NCBI GenBank assembly: GCA_963978895.1
Contig: OZ022244.1
Span: 4,200,353 to 4,264,352, forward strand
DNA: 64,000 bases
Direction of reading: 5' to 3'
Source of the DNA: Erpobdella octoculata
Taxonomy: Eukaryota; Annelida; Clitellata; Hirudinida; Erpobdellidae
Shown here: in pieces, positions 42,017-54,454 of the stretch
Position numbering within the stretch: the stretch's first letter is position 1
Layout: each line of letters starts with the position of its first letter
The notes under the pieces: model-generated
Databases searched by the model: none
Told to the model about the DNA's origin: nothing
Seen by the model: only the letters and a program-made list of their open reading frames with translations
Program-made: the position numbers and the translations under genes

Positions 42017-42130
42017 ACTAAAAAAAAAAATTTAATCTTAAAACTCAAATGCTTACAAAACTTCACCCATCAAAGTCAAAAAAGTAGAAAATAATTTTTA
42101 CCTCATAAAAATACATTTTTTTGAAAAAAA

Positions 42131-42461
42131 ACAACGTTTTCCTTGCGCCCTAAAAAATAAAAATAAAAATTCTTATGAGCCTGGCAGAATTTCTGAATAA
42201 TTTGGTTACATTATGGTAACATACTTTGTAACAGTTTCTAATTCATATACAATAAAAAACGTTGGGCGCAAATAGGCTACAACATCAAAACTTTAGTAAA
42301 ACAAATAGTTATAAAAAATAATGCGCTCAACGTTTTTTGTTGTATATGAATTAGAAACTGTTATAAAGTATGTTACCATAATGTAACCAAGTTTTTCAGA
42401 AACTTTGCCAGGCTCATAGGAATATTATTTTATATTTTTTAGGGCGCAAGAAAAACGTTGT
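42131..42461. mobile_element. Foldback element, two 140-bp arms
   Basis: Arms 42131-42270 and 42322-42461 have equal length and are near-perfect inverses (ends ACAACGTTTTC; inner ends GTTGGGCGCA and TGCGCTCAAC). The 51-bp spacer is a copy of flanking DNA at 41882. No coding. The GCGCC/GGGCG words recall the palindromic MITEs, but the arms differ. Confidence 0.85.
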
Positions 42462-42838
42462 TTTTAAAAAAATATATTTTTTATGATGTGAAAATTTTAT
42501 TTTCTAGAATGTTTGAGTTAGGTAGGTTCGGTATTAAAATGCAGAAAATTGTATAATTGAGATAAATTACTTAGCCTATTTGTTTATTATCAAATATCAA
42601 CTAAAAATTAAAACTAAATCGGAATAGTTAATCGAACGTCGACTAGAAAGTTCTTGCCACAGTCACGATGCGTAAAAGTAAGGATGTGCTGTATACGAAA
42701 CACTGTTATCAAGATTTTTTTTCAATATGTTGCAGGCAGGGTTGTTGAACTAACCAAATTTAGTCTCAAAATCAGCTGAAATCATCTTTAATTCTGAAGT
42801 ATACTTACAAGTGTAAAACCACAGCGATAAACACCTAT

Positions 42839-42900
42839 TATAAAGCTGAACAAACTAAAGCTGTTTTTGTTAAGCGACTATTTGTGAAAATGAGATTTAT
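42839..42900 (+). promoter_or_regulatory. Promoter of Ly6-D
   Basis: TATAAAGCTGAACAAA at 42839, the same element as before Ly6-A and Ly6-B. The first exon end was not fixed. Confidence 0.5.
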
Positions 42901-43021
42901 GAATGATATTTAAGTACAAGAGCTGTGGTTTCATTAATTTGTTAATGGTTTTATTTATAATAACAAAACTATTTTTAAAATATTAGTTTGGAAACAAATT
43001 TGGTGGTTTTAAGATTACAAG

Positions 43022-44501
43022 ATGTGTAGTTATTTTGTTTTAATTTCAATTGCGTGCTTGGCAACTCTGCTGCTTTTGCCTGTCGAAGCCATCGAGTGTT
43101 ATTCATGTAACTTCACTTCTAGCTGTGCTGATCCCTTCACTTCATCGAACACTCAGGTCGGCAAATGTTCAGGAAAATATTGCCTTAAAATTTCAGCTTA
43201 CTATCAAGGTGCGTTACTCAATTCTATTTAACTCAATTTTATTAACTCAGGTGTCGAGGAGACCGGCAAACGCTTACTTTTAATTTAACAAGCAATCAGT
43301 CTCAAATTTTCTATCAAGACAAAATAACACCATAATGAAAAAAAATAGAATTAGTTAGTTTTAAATGATTTCTTAACGGCGTTTGTGCATGACGTTTGGT
43401 GGTTGGTAAGCCTTTCGGTAAATTGTTTAATTGGACTGAAAAAATAATTATACAGCTCTATTTCACTACATTTTTTATTTAATTTTTTTTGATTCAATGA
43501 TATATTCAAATGAAGTCCAAATTTGCATTTTTCATTGAAAGCTAAGTTTTTGTGAGTTTTAGCAATAGTGAAATTACTGGCCCCGATGGTCTTAAAATTG
43601 ATATTTGTAATAAAACATGTAGCATGATAATTGAAAAAAAAACTTTCTAAAGCAGAAACACTTAAAAAGTAAATATGATGAAGATCGAGTAACCAAAGTT
43701 ATAAACATTTTTCTAATTCCATGTTTTGTAATTTTATATGTTTGTATATGTACAGTAAATTTTACAACACGCTAACTGAAAAAAATGACTAACCCAATTC
43801 ACAAAAGAGTCTAACGTATTTGTTTTGTTTCTAATCTAAATTGAAAATATTCAAATTTATGGAATAACTTTATTTACGCTTTAAATATAATAAATCCGCT
43901 AACAGTATTTAGTTTTTTAAGCAATTTACTGTAATTCGGTTTTTAATTTTCCTTTTCATTAAAACATTTAACTAATTTTTTTTCAAAACAATGCCTGTCA
44001 TCATCATAAAAATTTTAATAACAATACTACGTGTAAAAAATATTTTAAACAATAAAAAATAAAACATGACTTAGCGGGATTAATACAAAATTTAACAAAA
44101 AATTAAATAAAATCATCCTAGTAGTTAAAATTAAAGTCACAATTTTAATTAATTCTATTGTACATAATTTTTCTTTCAGAAAATTAAATTTTTATCGGAT
44201 AATTATGTTTATTTAAACACAAAGCTTATTTATTCAACAATTAACGTATTAATTAATTACAAATTAAAGAAGTATTTAATTTAAGTTTTCTACATTCATA
44301 GGCTCTTTTGTTGTTCAAAGAACCTGCGAACCAATGGAGTGGAACAATGGCTGTAAAACATATCATGATTCGGACCAAAATCCCACGATATGTTTCTGTC
44401 AGACTGATCTGTGCAATTCTGTCCCGGTTGTACTACAAAGTAATTTTGGAGTTTTAACAACGATGATTTTGCTGCTGGCACTTGATTTAATTTCAACTTG
44501 A
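43022..44501 (+). CDS. Ly6-D: GPI-anchored three-finger protein
   Basis: Exons 43022-43208 and 44302-44501 (phase 1) give 128 residues. The signal peptide (ACLATLLLLPVEA) and CYSCNFTSSCADPF are closest to Ly6-C. Exon 2 has RTCEPMEWNNGCKTY and CFCQTDLCN, then a hydrophobic end. Ten cysteines are kept. The intron is 1.1 kb. A - strand frame at 44496-44296 is only the shadow of exon 2. Confidence 0.9.
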
Positions 44502-46334
44502 TTATATGTTGAATTGAGTTATAAAACTATGACTCGTTCAAAAACACAAGATTAAGTGATGACTATATTATATTAAACTTTCGAATTTATTTTTGATTAG
44601 TACATTTCTTGTATTGTTCTAACTAAAACTTTGTTATTATAGATATATTGCCAAACGTTTTACGTCAAACTACTCGTTACCTATAATATACATTTGTGAT
44701 TGAAAATTACAAGATGTTTAATTGTTTTTATTTTTCCTGTTCAAAGTTTAGTTTTTCACTGAATAAGTACAAAAAAAAAAATAAGAAATGATTTGAAGTT
44801 TTATGAAAACTCTGAGTTATTTAACGAATTGATCAGATGAGTCCAACAAAATTGAAACTTGTAATTTTATTTATGGTACTCTTTTGAGTTGCGACAATAC
44901 CTTATTAAATGTATAATTTAAAATATTAATTTGAGTGGTTGAAGCTTAGAAGCTGCTCAGAGCTTTTGTATTTCATATAATTTCGTCAACATTGTTGTTC
45001 TTGCAACGCATAAAAAAATCATAGTATCAAATTGAGTAACCAACAATATTGAAAATATTAAATAATTCAACAGTATCAAAAACTTTTCTATTTTCCTAAA
45101 GTTCTCAGAAATGCTTAAAATGATTTATTGGAAGAATTGAAATCTTGCATTGCCATAAAACCTGAAAAACTGAACGTAGAAGCTAAATAATAAGCGACAA
45201 ATCAAAAACAAAAATGAGAAAGTTTTGAAATTTGGTATCTAGATTTTCCATAGAAATTAAAAAGATACGTGTTTAACAATTTTTGAAAATCTTGGTTCCG
45301 GAATCTCAAAAAAAAGGTGAAAATAAATTTATTTGTTTTTTAGAATATCTGCTACTAAAAATATGTAAAAATTAGTATTTAGTATTCACTTGAGAAATGA
45401 AAATATAGAAACAGAAATGTTACAGATATATTTGAACTTATTATTAAGAAACTACTTAGAAAATAAAATTAAACATGTATATTTTAAAAAATAAAGTTAC
45501 ACAAGTTTTAACAATTTTTTTTATATTTTGGCTTCCAGGACTACAAATGCAGGGTAGAAAAAAACTTATTTGCTTTAAAACTATATAACAGAAAAATTGC
45601 AAATATTAAAATTTATTATCTTGTTATTTATCAAAAAAATAATAAAATATTTGTTTTATTATTTTAAAAATAGTAGTTTCCAAGTTTAATTTTTTAACGA
45701 ACGTTGAAACTGGCTGAGTTCAACTCAGCACGGACGTGTCAGGTCTCAATTTTTGTGCTTTCGAAACGAACCTGTTCGGGCCTGAAATTTTGTTTCTAAA
45801 TAACAATCCAAGCCTAAAACTTGTTGTTTATAAAATTATCCGGGCCGGGTCACAAAAAACCGTGTCATGCCCATATTAAATGAGCCGGTACGGGTTTAAC
45901 ATTTTGGCTTATGAAACGGTCTGGCACAAGCCAAGCCTTATAAATTCGGCCTGTGCATTACTCTACTATAGATGCACAGTTCGAATTCTCTAATTTCAAG
46001 CGAGCGAAGCCGCGAGGGCACGGCTAGTCAGAAAATAAAGGTCTTGCATTGCCATAAAATTTAAAAAACTTAACGTGGAATCTAAAAAAATAAGTAAAAA
46101 ATTAAGTTTTGTAAACTTCAGAAATCTGAAAAATTCTGCGATACCGATATCAGAATTTCAATTTTTTTTTAAATTCTCAGATATGCTCAAAAATTGATTT
46201 CTTTAAAGAATGTGTGCCTTGCATTGATATACAACTTAAAAAAATAAACGTGGGAGCAGAAACATGGGGGTGGGGATGACACTCGCGGGGATGGTTGGGG
46301 ATGGGGACGAAAAGTCGTCCCCGCGCCCACCTCT
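44502..46334. other. Intergenic DNA with diverged direct repeats
   Basis: Three related stretches share CTTGCATTG(CC)ATA...AAC-T-GAA and a preceding TTCTCAGA-ATGCT word: 45101-45185, 46041-46085 and 46172-46257. The head word of the ACTAG family lies reversed at 45998-46029. A GC-rich block at 46264-46334 includes GGGGACGAAAAGTCGTCCCC. No gene. Confidence 0.6.
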
Positions 46335-46568
46335 AGTATGTATGTATGTATGTATGTATGTATGTATGTATGTATGTATGTATGTATGTATGTATGTATG
46401 TATGTATGTATGTATGTATGTATGTATGTATGTATGTATGTATGTATGTATGTATGTATGTATGTATGTATGTATGTATGTATGTATGTATGTATGTATG
46501 TATGTATGTATGTATGTATGTATGTATGTATGTATGTATGTATGTATGTACATATGTATGTATGTATG
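46335..46568. repeat. (GTAT)n tetranucleotide array
   Basis: About 234 bp of GTAT, pure except for one ACATA variant near 46550. It follows a GC-rich end of a repeat, so it may be an expanded tail. Tyr-Ile-His-Thr and Tyr-Val-Cys-Met frames are artefacts. Confidence 0.98.
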
Positions 46569-48368
46569 CTAGATGGCGCTGCAAAACAATGATAGTTATA
46601 TAGGTCGTTATTTAAAAAAATTCATCCTAATGTTAGGTCTCCTTTAGTAGATATTAAGTATAGTCAAGATACATCGTTTTCAGCGGAAATTTGTTTACTT
46701 TTGCGCCAAAATTGTTTACTTCAGTTATGAATTCTATTTTACGCTGGACTGGTTTTTACGTACCAAATAAGCTAAATGAAAGCAGTGCCTAAAGTAAATT
46801 GGTTACATTGTTAAAGGTTTAATGGGATACGCTTTAGTAGCATAAAAAAGAACAGCTTTTGTGAATCCTATACATAGAAACGTTTTATGGAATACTGCTT
46901 ATTAAAATTATATAAAACATTCTCTTATTTGAATGAAAGATAAATTTCAGATAGATTTATAAAGTTTCTAAATTTTAGATATTTATAATTTTCGATTATA
47001 TCAGGAAAAGTAGATTTAATCCGTATATTGTCACGACGGCAAGACCCGGAAGTAGAGGTTATTTAGAATTTAATTAACTAAAACTAAATTTAAATTTAAT
47101 TCAACTAACTAAATAATTAGAAATTAGTATATGCAAAGTTATTATCAAGATCTCCATTGCAAATCAAAAGTTATAGGTTCGACTCTCGATGCGATCTTCT
47201 ATTTTTCATGGATGAGAGTTTAAGCATTTTTTATCCAATAACTGGTAAAATGTGCATGCACTAAAATACAAAACAATGAGATAGTATTATTATATAAATT
47301 CTTTTCACTCATTAATAGGCTCTTTGTGGCCTATGACAAAACTTAACGTATAATTTGAACCTAGCCGAGTTAACAAGATCCGTTCTTTAACTCACATTTA
47401 AAACAATTATTATTAAAGCAGTGCATTAAGTGAACTGATTTTTTTCATTGGTTAAACTTTTTCAAATATGAAAGCAGTGACGTACTAAGGGTTTTTGGCG
47501 CTCGACGTCAAGGTATGAAACATGCGCCTCTAAAAATTTCAATCTGTTAACCTTAGATACGTCCAAAAATAATTGATGACCGCGAAGAGCGTAGTAGCAG
47601 GTACTTTTTCTAAAAGCTGCTAGATAAATCAACACTGATACTGCGCCCAGAGACAACTGTTCTCTCATTCAAATTATTATTTGAATTAGTTAATTTAAAG
47701 GGTTATTTTATTTTTATTTTTATTAAAACATTTTTTGTAATTAAGATAAGTTTATTTATTATCTTCAACTCACCATTTGTTGAAACTAAATAATTTATTG
47801 AAAGTTTATCAAATGTTACTACAACAGCCACTATAATGCTCTTTATTTGTAAACTAATCAAATTTGACAAGGTCATTTGCATATTATGATTACATTTGAC
47901 AACGTCATTTGCACGCTGTAATTACAAATATTACCGTTGTTTGTAAATTAAACTTTTAATTTATGACATTATGTTTATACTATGATTGTAGAAAATCACA
48001 TTTTCCGCATATTGCACTTACAGGTGATAATGTCTTTGGTGTATAAAAAAATTTAAGTTGTTTAATCGCTAATTATTGCAGTATTTGTATAATTTGTAAA
48101 AACTAAAATACATAGTAGTTGTACTTTATATGAACATGTTACTAATAGAAATTTTTTTTCCTCTCTCAGTCCATTTTACTTCTGTCTCTTCTAAGCTTTT
48201 TACTAATAAATTAGCTTGTTACAACTTTGATGTACAGCTTACTCTCACCGAGAAAATCTTACAAATTCAGTTTTTTACTGGTGTTTTTAAATATTTCAAT
48301 AACGGATACGGAATGTATTTAAGCAAATCATATTCTACTGCAACAAAAAACACTAAACTTTCAGGATA
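46569..48368. other. Intergenic, upstream of Ly6-E
   Basis: No supported gene. Two near-copies of a short phrase (TTTGACAAGGTCATTTGCA near 47865 and TTTGACAACGTCATTTGCA near 47896) may be binding sites or chance. An ACAG/GTGATA splice-donor-like site at 48013 could end an untranslated exon of Ly6-E. Confidence 0.5.
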
Positions 48369-49096
48369 ATGCAGAATTTCATCTATCCAGCAGCCATCTT
48401 AATCACCCTACTGGTGCATGTAGAGTTTGCAGTTTCGTCCGACATAAAAAACTGTTTTTCATGCGAGGGCGATATTTGCGCTGATCCATTCATGTCTGGG
48501 AGCATAAAAGCCAGAAAGTGCGCTCATTCTTGCTCCAAATTAGTGATTTCTAAAGGACAACTTTCAGGTCAGTGGCTTTTCATGTTTTTGAATTTTAGCC
48601 AAGCAGACTACCAAAATCGGGTGATTTCATTTTTGCTGTTTAAGCGATCTTTCCTACTATTTTGCCGCTCAGTGTGAAATAGCACTTGAATTATTTTTGT
48701 ACTTTGATGATTGGATACTTTTTGCTGGCAGTTATGAGCTAAAACAGTTTCAAAAATGACGTTGCTAAATATCACATCTTGACATTGAACTTTTGTCAAT
48801 GATTGTTAATAAATGTTTTGCTTATCAATTTAATATTTTGCGCAGGGGAAAAATATGGTACCACCGTCTACAATTTCAGTGGGATTCTAAGAGGCTGCAG
48901 CCCGTCAATTTATGAAGGCTGCAAAACTATTGACCAGACCATCTTGAAAATGACTTTGTGCTACTGTAAGGGCAACCTCTGCAACAGAGCAGCAACTTTC
49001 GGCTATGAAAATCGTCCAACGACATTTGCGATCATTACCCTGGCAACATTTGGAGTTATAACTGTAGTACAACAATTCAATTTTTTGCAAACCTGA
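48369..49096 (+). CDS. Ly6-E: GPI-anchored three-finger protein, divergent
   Basis: Exons 48369-48567 and 48846-49096 (phase 1) give 149 residues. The signal peptide is followed by CFSCEGDICADPF, then CAHSCSKL, ILRGCSPSIYEGC and LCYCKGNLCN, so ten cysteines and the C-A-D-P-F motif are kept. The L-R-G-C-S word is shared with F and G, making E, F and G a second subgroup. The C-terminal hydrophobic stretch ends with a few polar residues. Confidence 0.88.
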
Positions 49097-50434
49097 TCCC
49101 CGTTATGTGATGGGATTTGATTAACATTTATTAATTTGGTTGGAGTATTCTGTCTAATTCAGCAAACTTTTATACTTCTAATGTTTGGTACTGTTATTCA
49201 CAGATTATAAAAATATAGAAATACTAGAAATAAATTACTATAATGAATGTCTGGAAATATATTTGTCAGTTTGTAACTATTTTCGTCCAATTGCCTTTAT
49301 GTAAATCTCAAATATGTATATGTAACGCCAGCTAACAAGCCTTGTGTATGTGTTATACTGGCTGCTCCTAGGTTGCTAAGTATTTTATTATATAAAAATA
49401 ACTATAATAAAACTGTGATTGCTGTTTTATTATATTAGTATTGGTAGTATTATATATTTTATTATTATTTTCAATCTATGCATAGAGTTTTAATTAATTT
49501 CTAAAAATGTTTCAAATATACATAATTCTAAGTGAATTTGTTCTGACTACATTCTACATCCTGGTTACTTAAAACGCAATCCTTTTTCTTCTGCGTCAGC
49601 AAATCAGCTGGCTATTCTACCAATGTCAAGACGTTGACATTTTTAATAAGAATGAATCATGTGAAATCTATTTGTCAAAACATTGTTGTTAACATCTGAA
49701 TTGTTGAAAGAAGGGGCCTTGGTTGAGCCTCACACACACACACAAAACAAACGCAATAATTTGTTTCAAAGCCGTTTAGTTTCAAAAATATACACTGGGT
49801 TAATTACATCAAATTTTAAAACACAAGTTTACCAATTTAAGTTCTTCAGTTTGTGTATGTTTTATATTAACTTCAAAGAATTACAAAAAATTTATGGCTT
49901 GTTACATTTTTTAGTTTCTATCAATTCGAAATTAGATTTAAACACTTTATGAGAAGGGCCGGTGATATGTCAAAAAAACACCGCTGTACTCTTTTTGTTA
50001 TAAAATTTTTGATTCTAGATTAACAAACAAGACTTTATTTGGTAATGCTTATAATAAATTATCTATAATAAAAAAATAATTTTAAGCAAAAAACGATTTA
50101 TTTGGTTGTCTTATTTTTGTATTTTTCAATCATTCAAAAGAGTGTACGCAATTATACAATCCGGCAATGTGTATTGTAAAACTATCTTCAGGGCATTAGT
50201 GGTTTATAAATTATAAAAGGTTTTTTTTTTCAAATTTCACCAACATTGTTTAAAACAATCAAATGTGAGTTTTGTGTTTGTTGACAACGATAATTTTACG
50301 TTATTCGTCAATAGCTCTACTGAATTGAATTTTTTTCTACAAAATGGTTTTTGCTCTGCATATTGAGCGTAACAGTATGCAATGTAAAAAATGTAATGTA
50401 ATCTAACTGAAGTTTGTATAGCGTCTTCTTACAG
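49097..50434. other. Intergenic, Ly6-E to Ly6-F
   Basis: AT-rich, with a short CACACACAC patch near 49730. No coding motif. Confidence 0.6.
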
Positions 50435-51815
50435 AGAAAGCCTTCATGGAAACATTTTGCGGGCACATTTCAACCAGAGGCAAACATTTAGTTGTTGGTA
50501 TGTTTTGTTAATTCTTTTTATCTTATAGAAAATGTTTTAAATTGCGAGTTTAAAATTGGTTATCATTTAAACTACATATGAAGACATTTCAACTATTTAT
50601 TTGATAGAATTGTTTCTACTTCTCTAATTGTAAACCTTAGCAGCACTTTATTCAAAACCTTTCTACATCTACAAATCCACAGGCCTAACAAAGCAGTTTT
50701 TAGATCTTTCACAGGCGTTAGTCATATAAAGCAGTACCGCTGACGTTTCAAAAGAAGCTAAACACACGTTAATGCACTGCAATTGTTTACTTCACAATAA
50801 CTTTTTCGAAGAACTTAACCACCTAAGTAAGAGTAGCCAAAAGTTTTGATTAAATTTGTTGTCAACTTACTTCAGCAATTGTCACGCACTTTGACCTTGC
50901 AACATATTGATATTTTAATATTATGTGAATTTTTAAGGTTTATAGAAATATATATGTAAATAGAAATGTTTTGATGATTTTGTTTTCAAATTTCAAGCAA
51001 AATTCGAAAGCTTTCTTTAATATATGAAATGTTAATCAGGGAGAAACGTCTGTTTGAAATCATTAATTCACCAATATAAATTTAGATGTACATAATTGGG
51101 CAACGTATTGTAGGTGAAACTTGTTTTTCTAAAATTCAAATTTAACCACATTGTGGGCTAATTAACCAGTGCTTCACACTTTTAATAGTAATCACAATTA
51201 ATTAACATCTCTTCATCAATTACACATTTTATTTTAATGGCTTATCATTGTTTTTTTTTTGTCATTTTTGTGATTTTGCATGTATGTATTGATAACTGAA
51301 TAAACAAATTCAAACTCAATTAAAACAAACCAATGTAAATTTTTATTTCATGATAAAAGTTTACATTGGTTTGAAATAGAAACACAATTTCTACATTTCT
51401 ACTGGCTCTCATTCCAACTATTAGCAGCACTTTGGTTATGTTTGCTGCTTTGAAATATTTAATTACAATTTCACTCATTTAAACGTCTGGTTACTGTAAA
51501 ACTATTACACTGCTGCTTATTGTCTTGATGTTATTATGTTATTATTTTGTTTATGATTATTTTATTTGCTCAGTTTTCGTTACATCTCTGGACAAATTTG
51601 TTTCAAACTGCATTGGTGTCTTGAGAGGTTGCAGCTCAACAAGCTGTGGTGGCTGCCAAACGGCTAGACGCAACGGAGCTCAGTTGACAGGCTTTTACTG
51701 TTCCACACAATATTGTAGCGGTGTCTCATCTTTCTTTGGCCGTTCCCTTCTGACAACCACAACGATGACAATTATACTGGAAACAATCAATTTGAATAAA
51801 ATTATGAAGAGCTGA
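50435..51815 (+). pseudogene. Ly6-F: decayed three-finger gene
   Basis: The second exon, about 51574-51815, keeps NCIGVLRGCSSTSCGGC of the E/G subgroup, but the diagnostic CYC-x3-CN end has become G-F-Y-C-S-T-Q-Y-C-S, losing one cysteine and the Asn. The upstream exon 50435-50497 ends at phase 1 and holds a single cysteine (ETFCGHIS). No signal peptide or first three cysteines could be found. So it is probably a pseudogene, although splice sites and the hydrophobic end are still there. Confidence 0.65.
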
Positions 51816-52904
51816 TGTTTATTGTCAATATTTATTTACAACTTTTAAACTATGTTTTTGTTTGTTTTGTCTGTGAAACGAATGTTTGCATTTTTATAAG
51901 TTATACAGTTTAAAATAGAATTATGTTTTTTTGCTGCCTATTTTTCAATGTAGCAAAGGAAACAAAAATAAAAATTTTATTAATTTACATAAAACTTAAA
52001 CGAGAATAAATTTATTTTATGAGGAACTGCTCAGTTAGGCTGTAGTGCTCATGTTTCTAGACACGATAGCTTAACTGAATTATATAACTAAATAAAAAAA
52101 AGCCAGAATATGAGTTGTAAAAATGTTTCTATAAGCGTTTTTAAAATTAACTTTTGAAATTTTATTGAATAAAAAAAATTAATTGTATTATATAAAATGA
52201 CTAAAAATTCAAAAACGTGTTCCTGTGAATCTTATGTTAATTTATTTCAAAGCCGACAATTGTGTGATTACACCAGCCAGTTTATTCTTAAAGTTACCTA
52301 GCACTGTTCTTCTGATAACCTACAGCTCAAGATATTCAACATGTTTTTGTTTCAGCTTACAATTGCAAATGGCATTTTAGGTTTTTTCTAACACATCGAT
52401 TTGCATTTTTCAGTTGTGTTTCAAACTGATGTGTTATAGTTTTGCTGTTTTGTGAAGTGTTTTTCTAACCGTTTGAAACTGAAAATTTTTTTTGGAGCTT
52501 AAAAGGGTGAGTTGGGTTTATAAATAATTTCGGAAATCTTCTTGTTTTTCTCTGTGTTACACTTCCTGACTAAAACTGTATATTACATAAAAATTCATAT
52601 AAAATCTTATAGATGAAAAAATGAAATGAAGCTTTTAAATAAAATGTCGATAAATAAAGTATACGTGTTCTATGTATGTGGTGAATATTATTTATTACAA
52701 TTCTGTTTTAATGACAAATTTTATGGTATATTTATTATTAGCTTGTTATATTCATTTAAAATTTTTCAAAAAAACATTATTTATTATAATTGATAAACAA
52801 ACTAAAAACAAGCATATCAAACACAGACTCAATTGTTTTATAAATAAATACAAAAAAACAATGTTCATTGTTCTTATTTCTAACATCATATTTTGGGTTG
52901 CAGG
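51816..52904. other. Intergenic, upstream of Ly6-G
   Basis: AT-rich, no gene. The frame at 52672-52923 is compositional, and its end overlaps the Ly6-G start in another frame. Confidence 0.6.
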
Positions 52905-53505
52905 ATGTGGAAAACAGTTTTGATTCCAACAGTCTGTTTGCTGTTCATCTGTCCTCGGTTTACTGATGCCGTTAAATGTGCTTATTGTCCTGGGAATTGC
53001 ACAGAGACTTCAGGTTACATACCTTGTGAGGGACAATACTGTGCCAAATACGTAATTGAGGGGAGCTTTTTAGGTGAGCACCTGATTAGTAAATTTGACC
53101 TAGTTGTTTTTTCATTGTGTAGTTTGAATCAAACATTTCATCTATCAGAAATCTACATTTAAAAAAATAAAACAAATAACTTTAAAGGTAATTATTGCAT
53201 TTCAAAAATTATAATAATTATCATACAACATAAAACAATTATCATTTGTTGGTGTGTTATTAACAAACTAAAAACAATAAAAATCTGGCTAAATAACTTC
53301 AGGTTCGAAAGTTTACGGTGTCCTAAGAGGATGTAGCTCTTTCAGTTACGGAGGCTGTAAGACTGTGAAGCAGTACCGAAGTGGCGCCACAGTGACTTTA
53401 TGCTACTGTCAGACTCCTTACTGCAATGAAGCAACGGTAGTGTTTGGAAGATCTCGACTGATGATCGCTATAGCTTTGGTCTTTGTGGTTATTTTCGTGA
53501 ACTAA
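52905..53505 (+). CDS. Ly6-G: GPI-anchored three-finger protein
   Basis: Exons 52905-53073 and 53303-53505 (phase 1) give 123 residues. The signal peptide (LLFICPRFTDA) leads to CAYCPGNC, CEGQYC, VLRGCSSFSYGGC and LCYCQTPYCN: ten cysteines, with the D-P-F motif absent. A hydrophobic end (IAIALVFVVIFVN) follows. The acceptor TTGCAG lies one base before the ATG. Confidence 0.88.
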
Positions 53506-54454
53506 TGATATTTTTGAGTTCAATAAAGTTTTGCCGTTTTTAAAAATAAAAATTTATTGAACTATTACTGTATTGTTCAAGCTGAAAGGCCTACATTTTT
53601 TTATTAATGTAAATAATGATTATATTTTGTACAAATAAATTTTATTTTAGTTAAATTTGTGCAAATCATTGCAAATTTGTGCAAATGTTTTGTAAAATTA
53701 AATTACAACTGACATAGAAAAAACAAATAATTTGTTAAAACTTTAAATATTAAAAAAAACCAGTTGTTCTTGCCAAACTTAATATTTATTTCAAAATTGA
53801 TCAGGTTTCTATAAATTAAAATATATTATTTTTTACTCATTTGTTGTCTTTTTCAATTTTTGAACCACAAATAATAATATTTAAAAAAAATAATGTGATG
53901 ACGGATGTTTCTGGTCTTTTTATAAGAATTAGAATTATTTTTTATTAAAAACTCTGTTCAACTTTATCCAGTTTATCATTTTGAGTATGTATGTATATAA
54001 ACAGCTGCGGCTGAGTGGATACAAATAAAAGTGATACAATTTCTCAACATGGAATTAAAAGAGTTTTCATTGAAAACTTAACGCATTGTTTCTCTAAGAA
54101 AATTCAGGAAAAATGTTTATAAAAAAATTGAATAATTACGATTTTGATTATCAATAAACATGCATTGTTGAGAATTTGTATTTTCAAGTCATAAAATTTC
54201 ATAAAAGCTAGTTCTTACAAAGAAGTATATGGCTGAACAATTATACATTGAAAAACAAAGGTAAAAGTGTTTTGTTTCATTTTCATTGTTAAAAACACAA
54301 CATTAATTTTAGTTAAAAAGAAAATATATAGAAGCTTTCGATACGATTACAGCATTAGATAGAATGTTTGCGTAGATTGCAGACATCTGGGCTATATTGC
54401 GTCGCTTTCATCCCATGTCAAAGCGTTTTTTGATTTCTTTCGTATTTTTCAACG
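53506..54454. other. Intergenic, upstream of the F5/8C-PAN gene
   Basis: The poly(A) signal AATAAA at 53521 fits the end of Ly6-G. A TATATAAACAGCTGCGG near 53994 is a possible promoter for the next gene, about 460 bp before its ATG. Confidence 0.5.
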
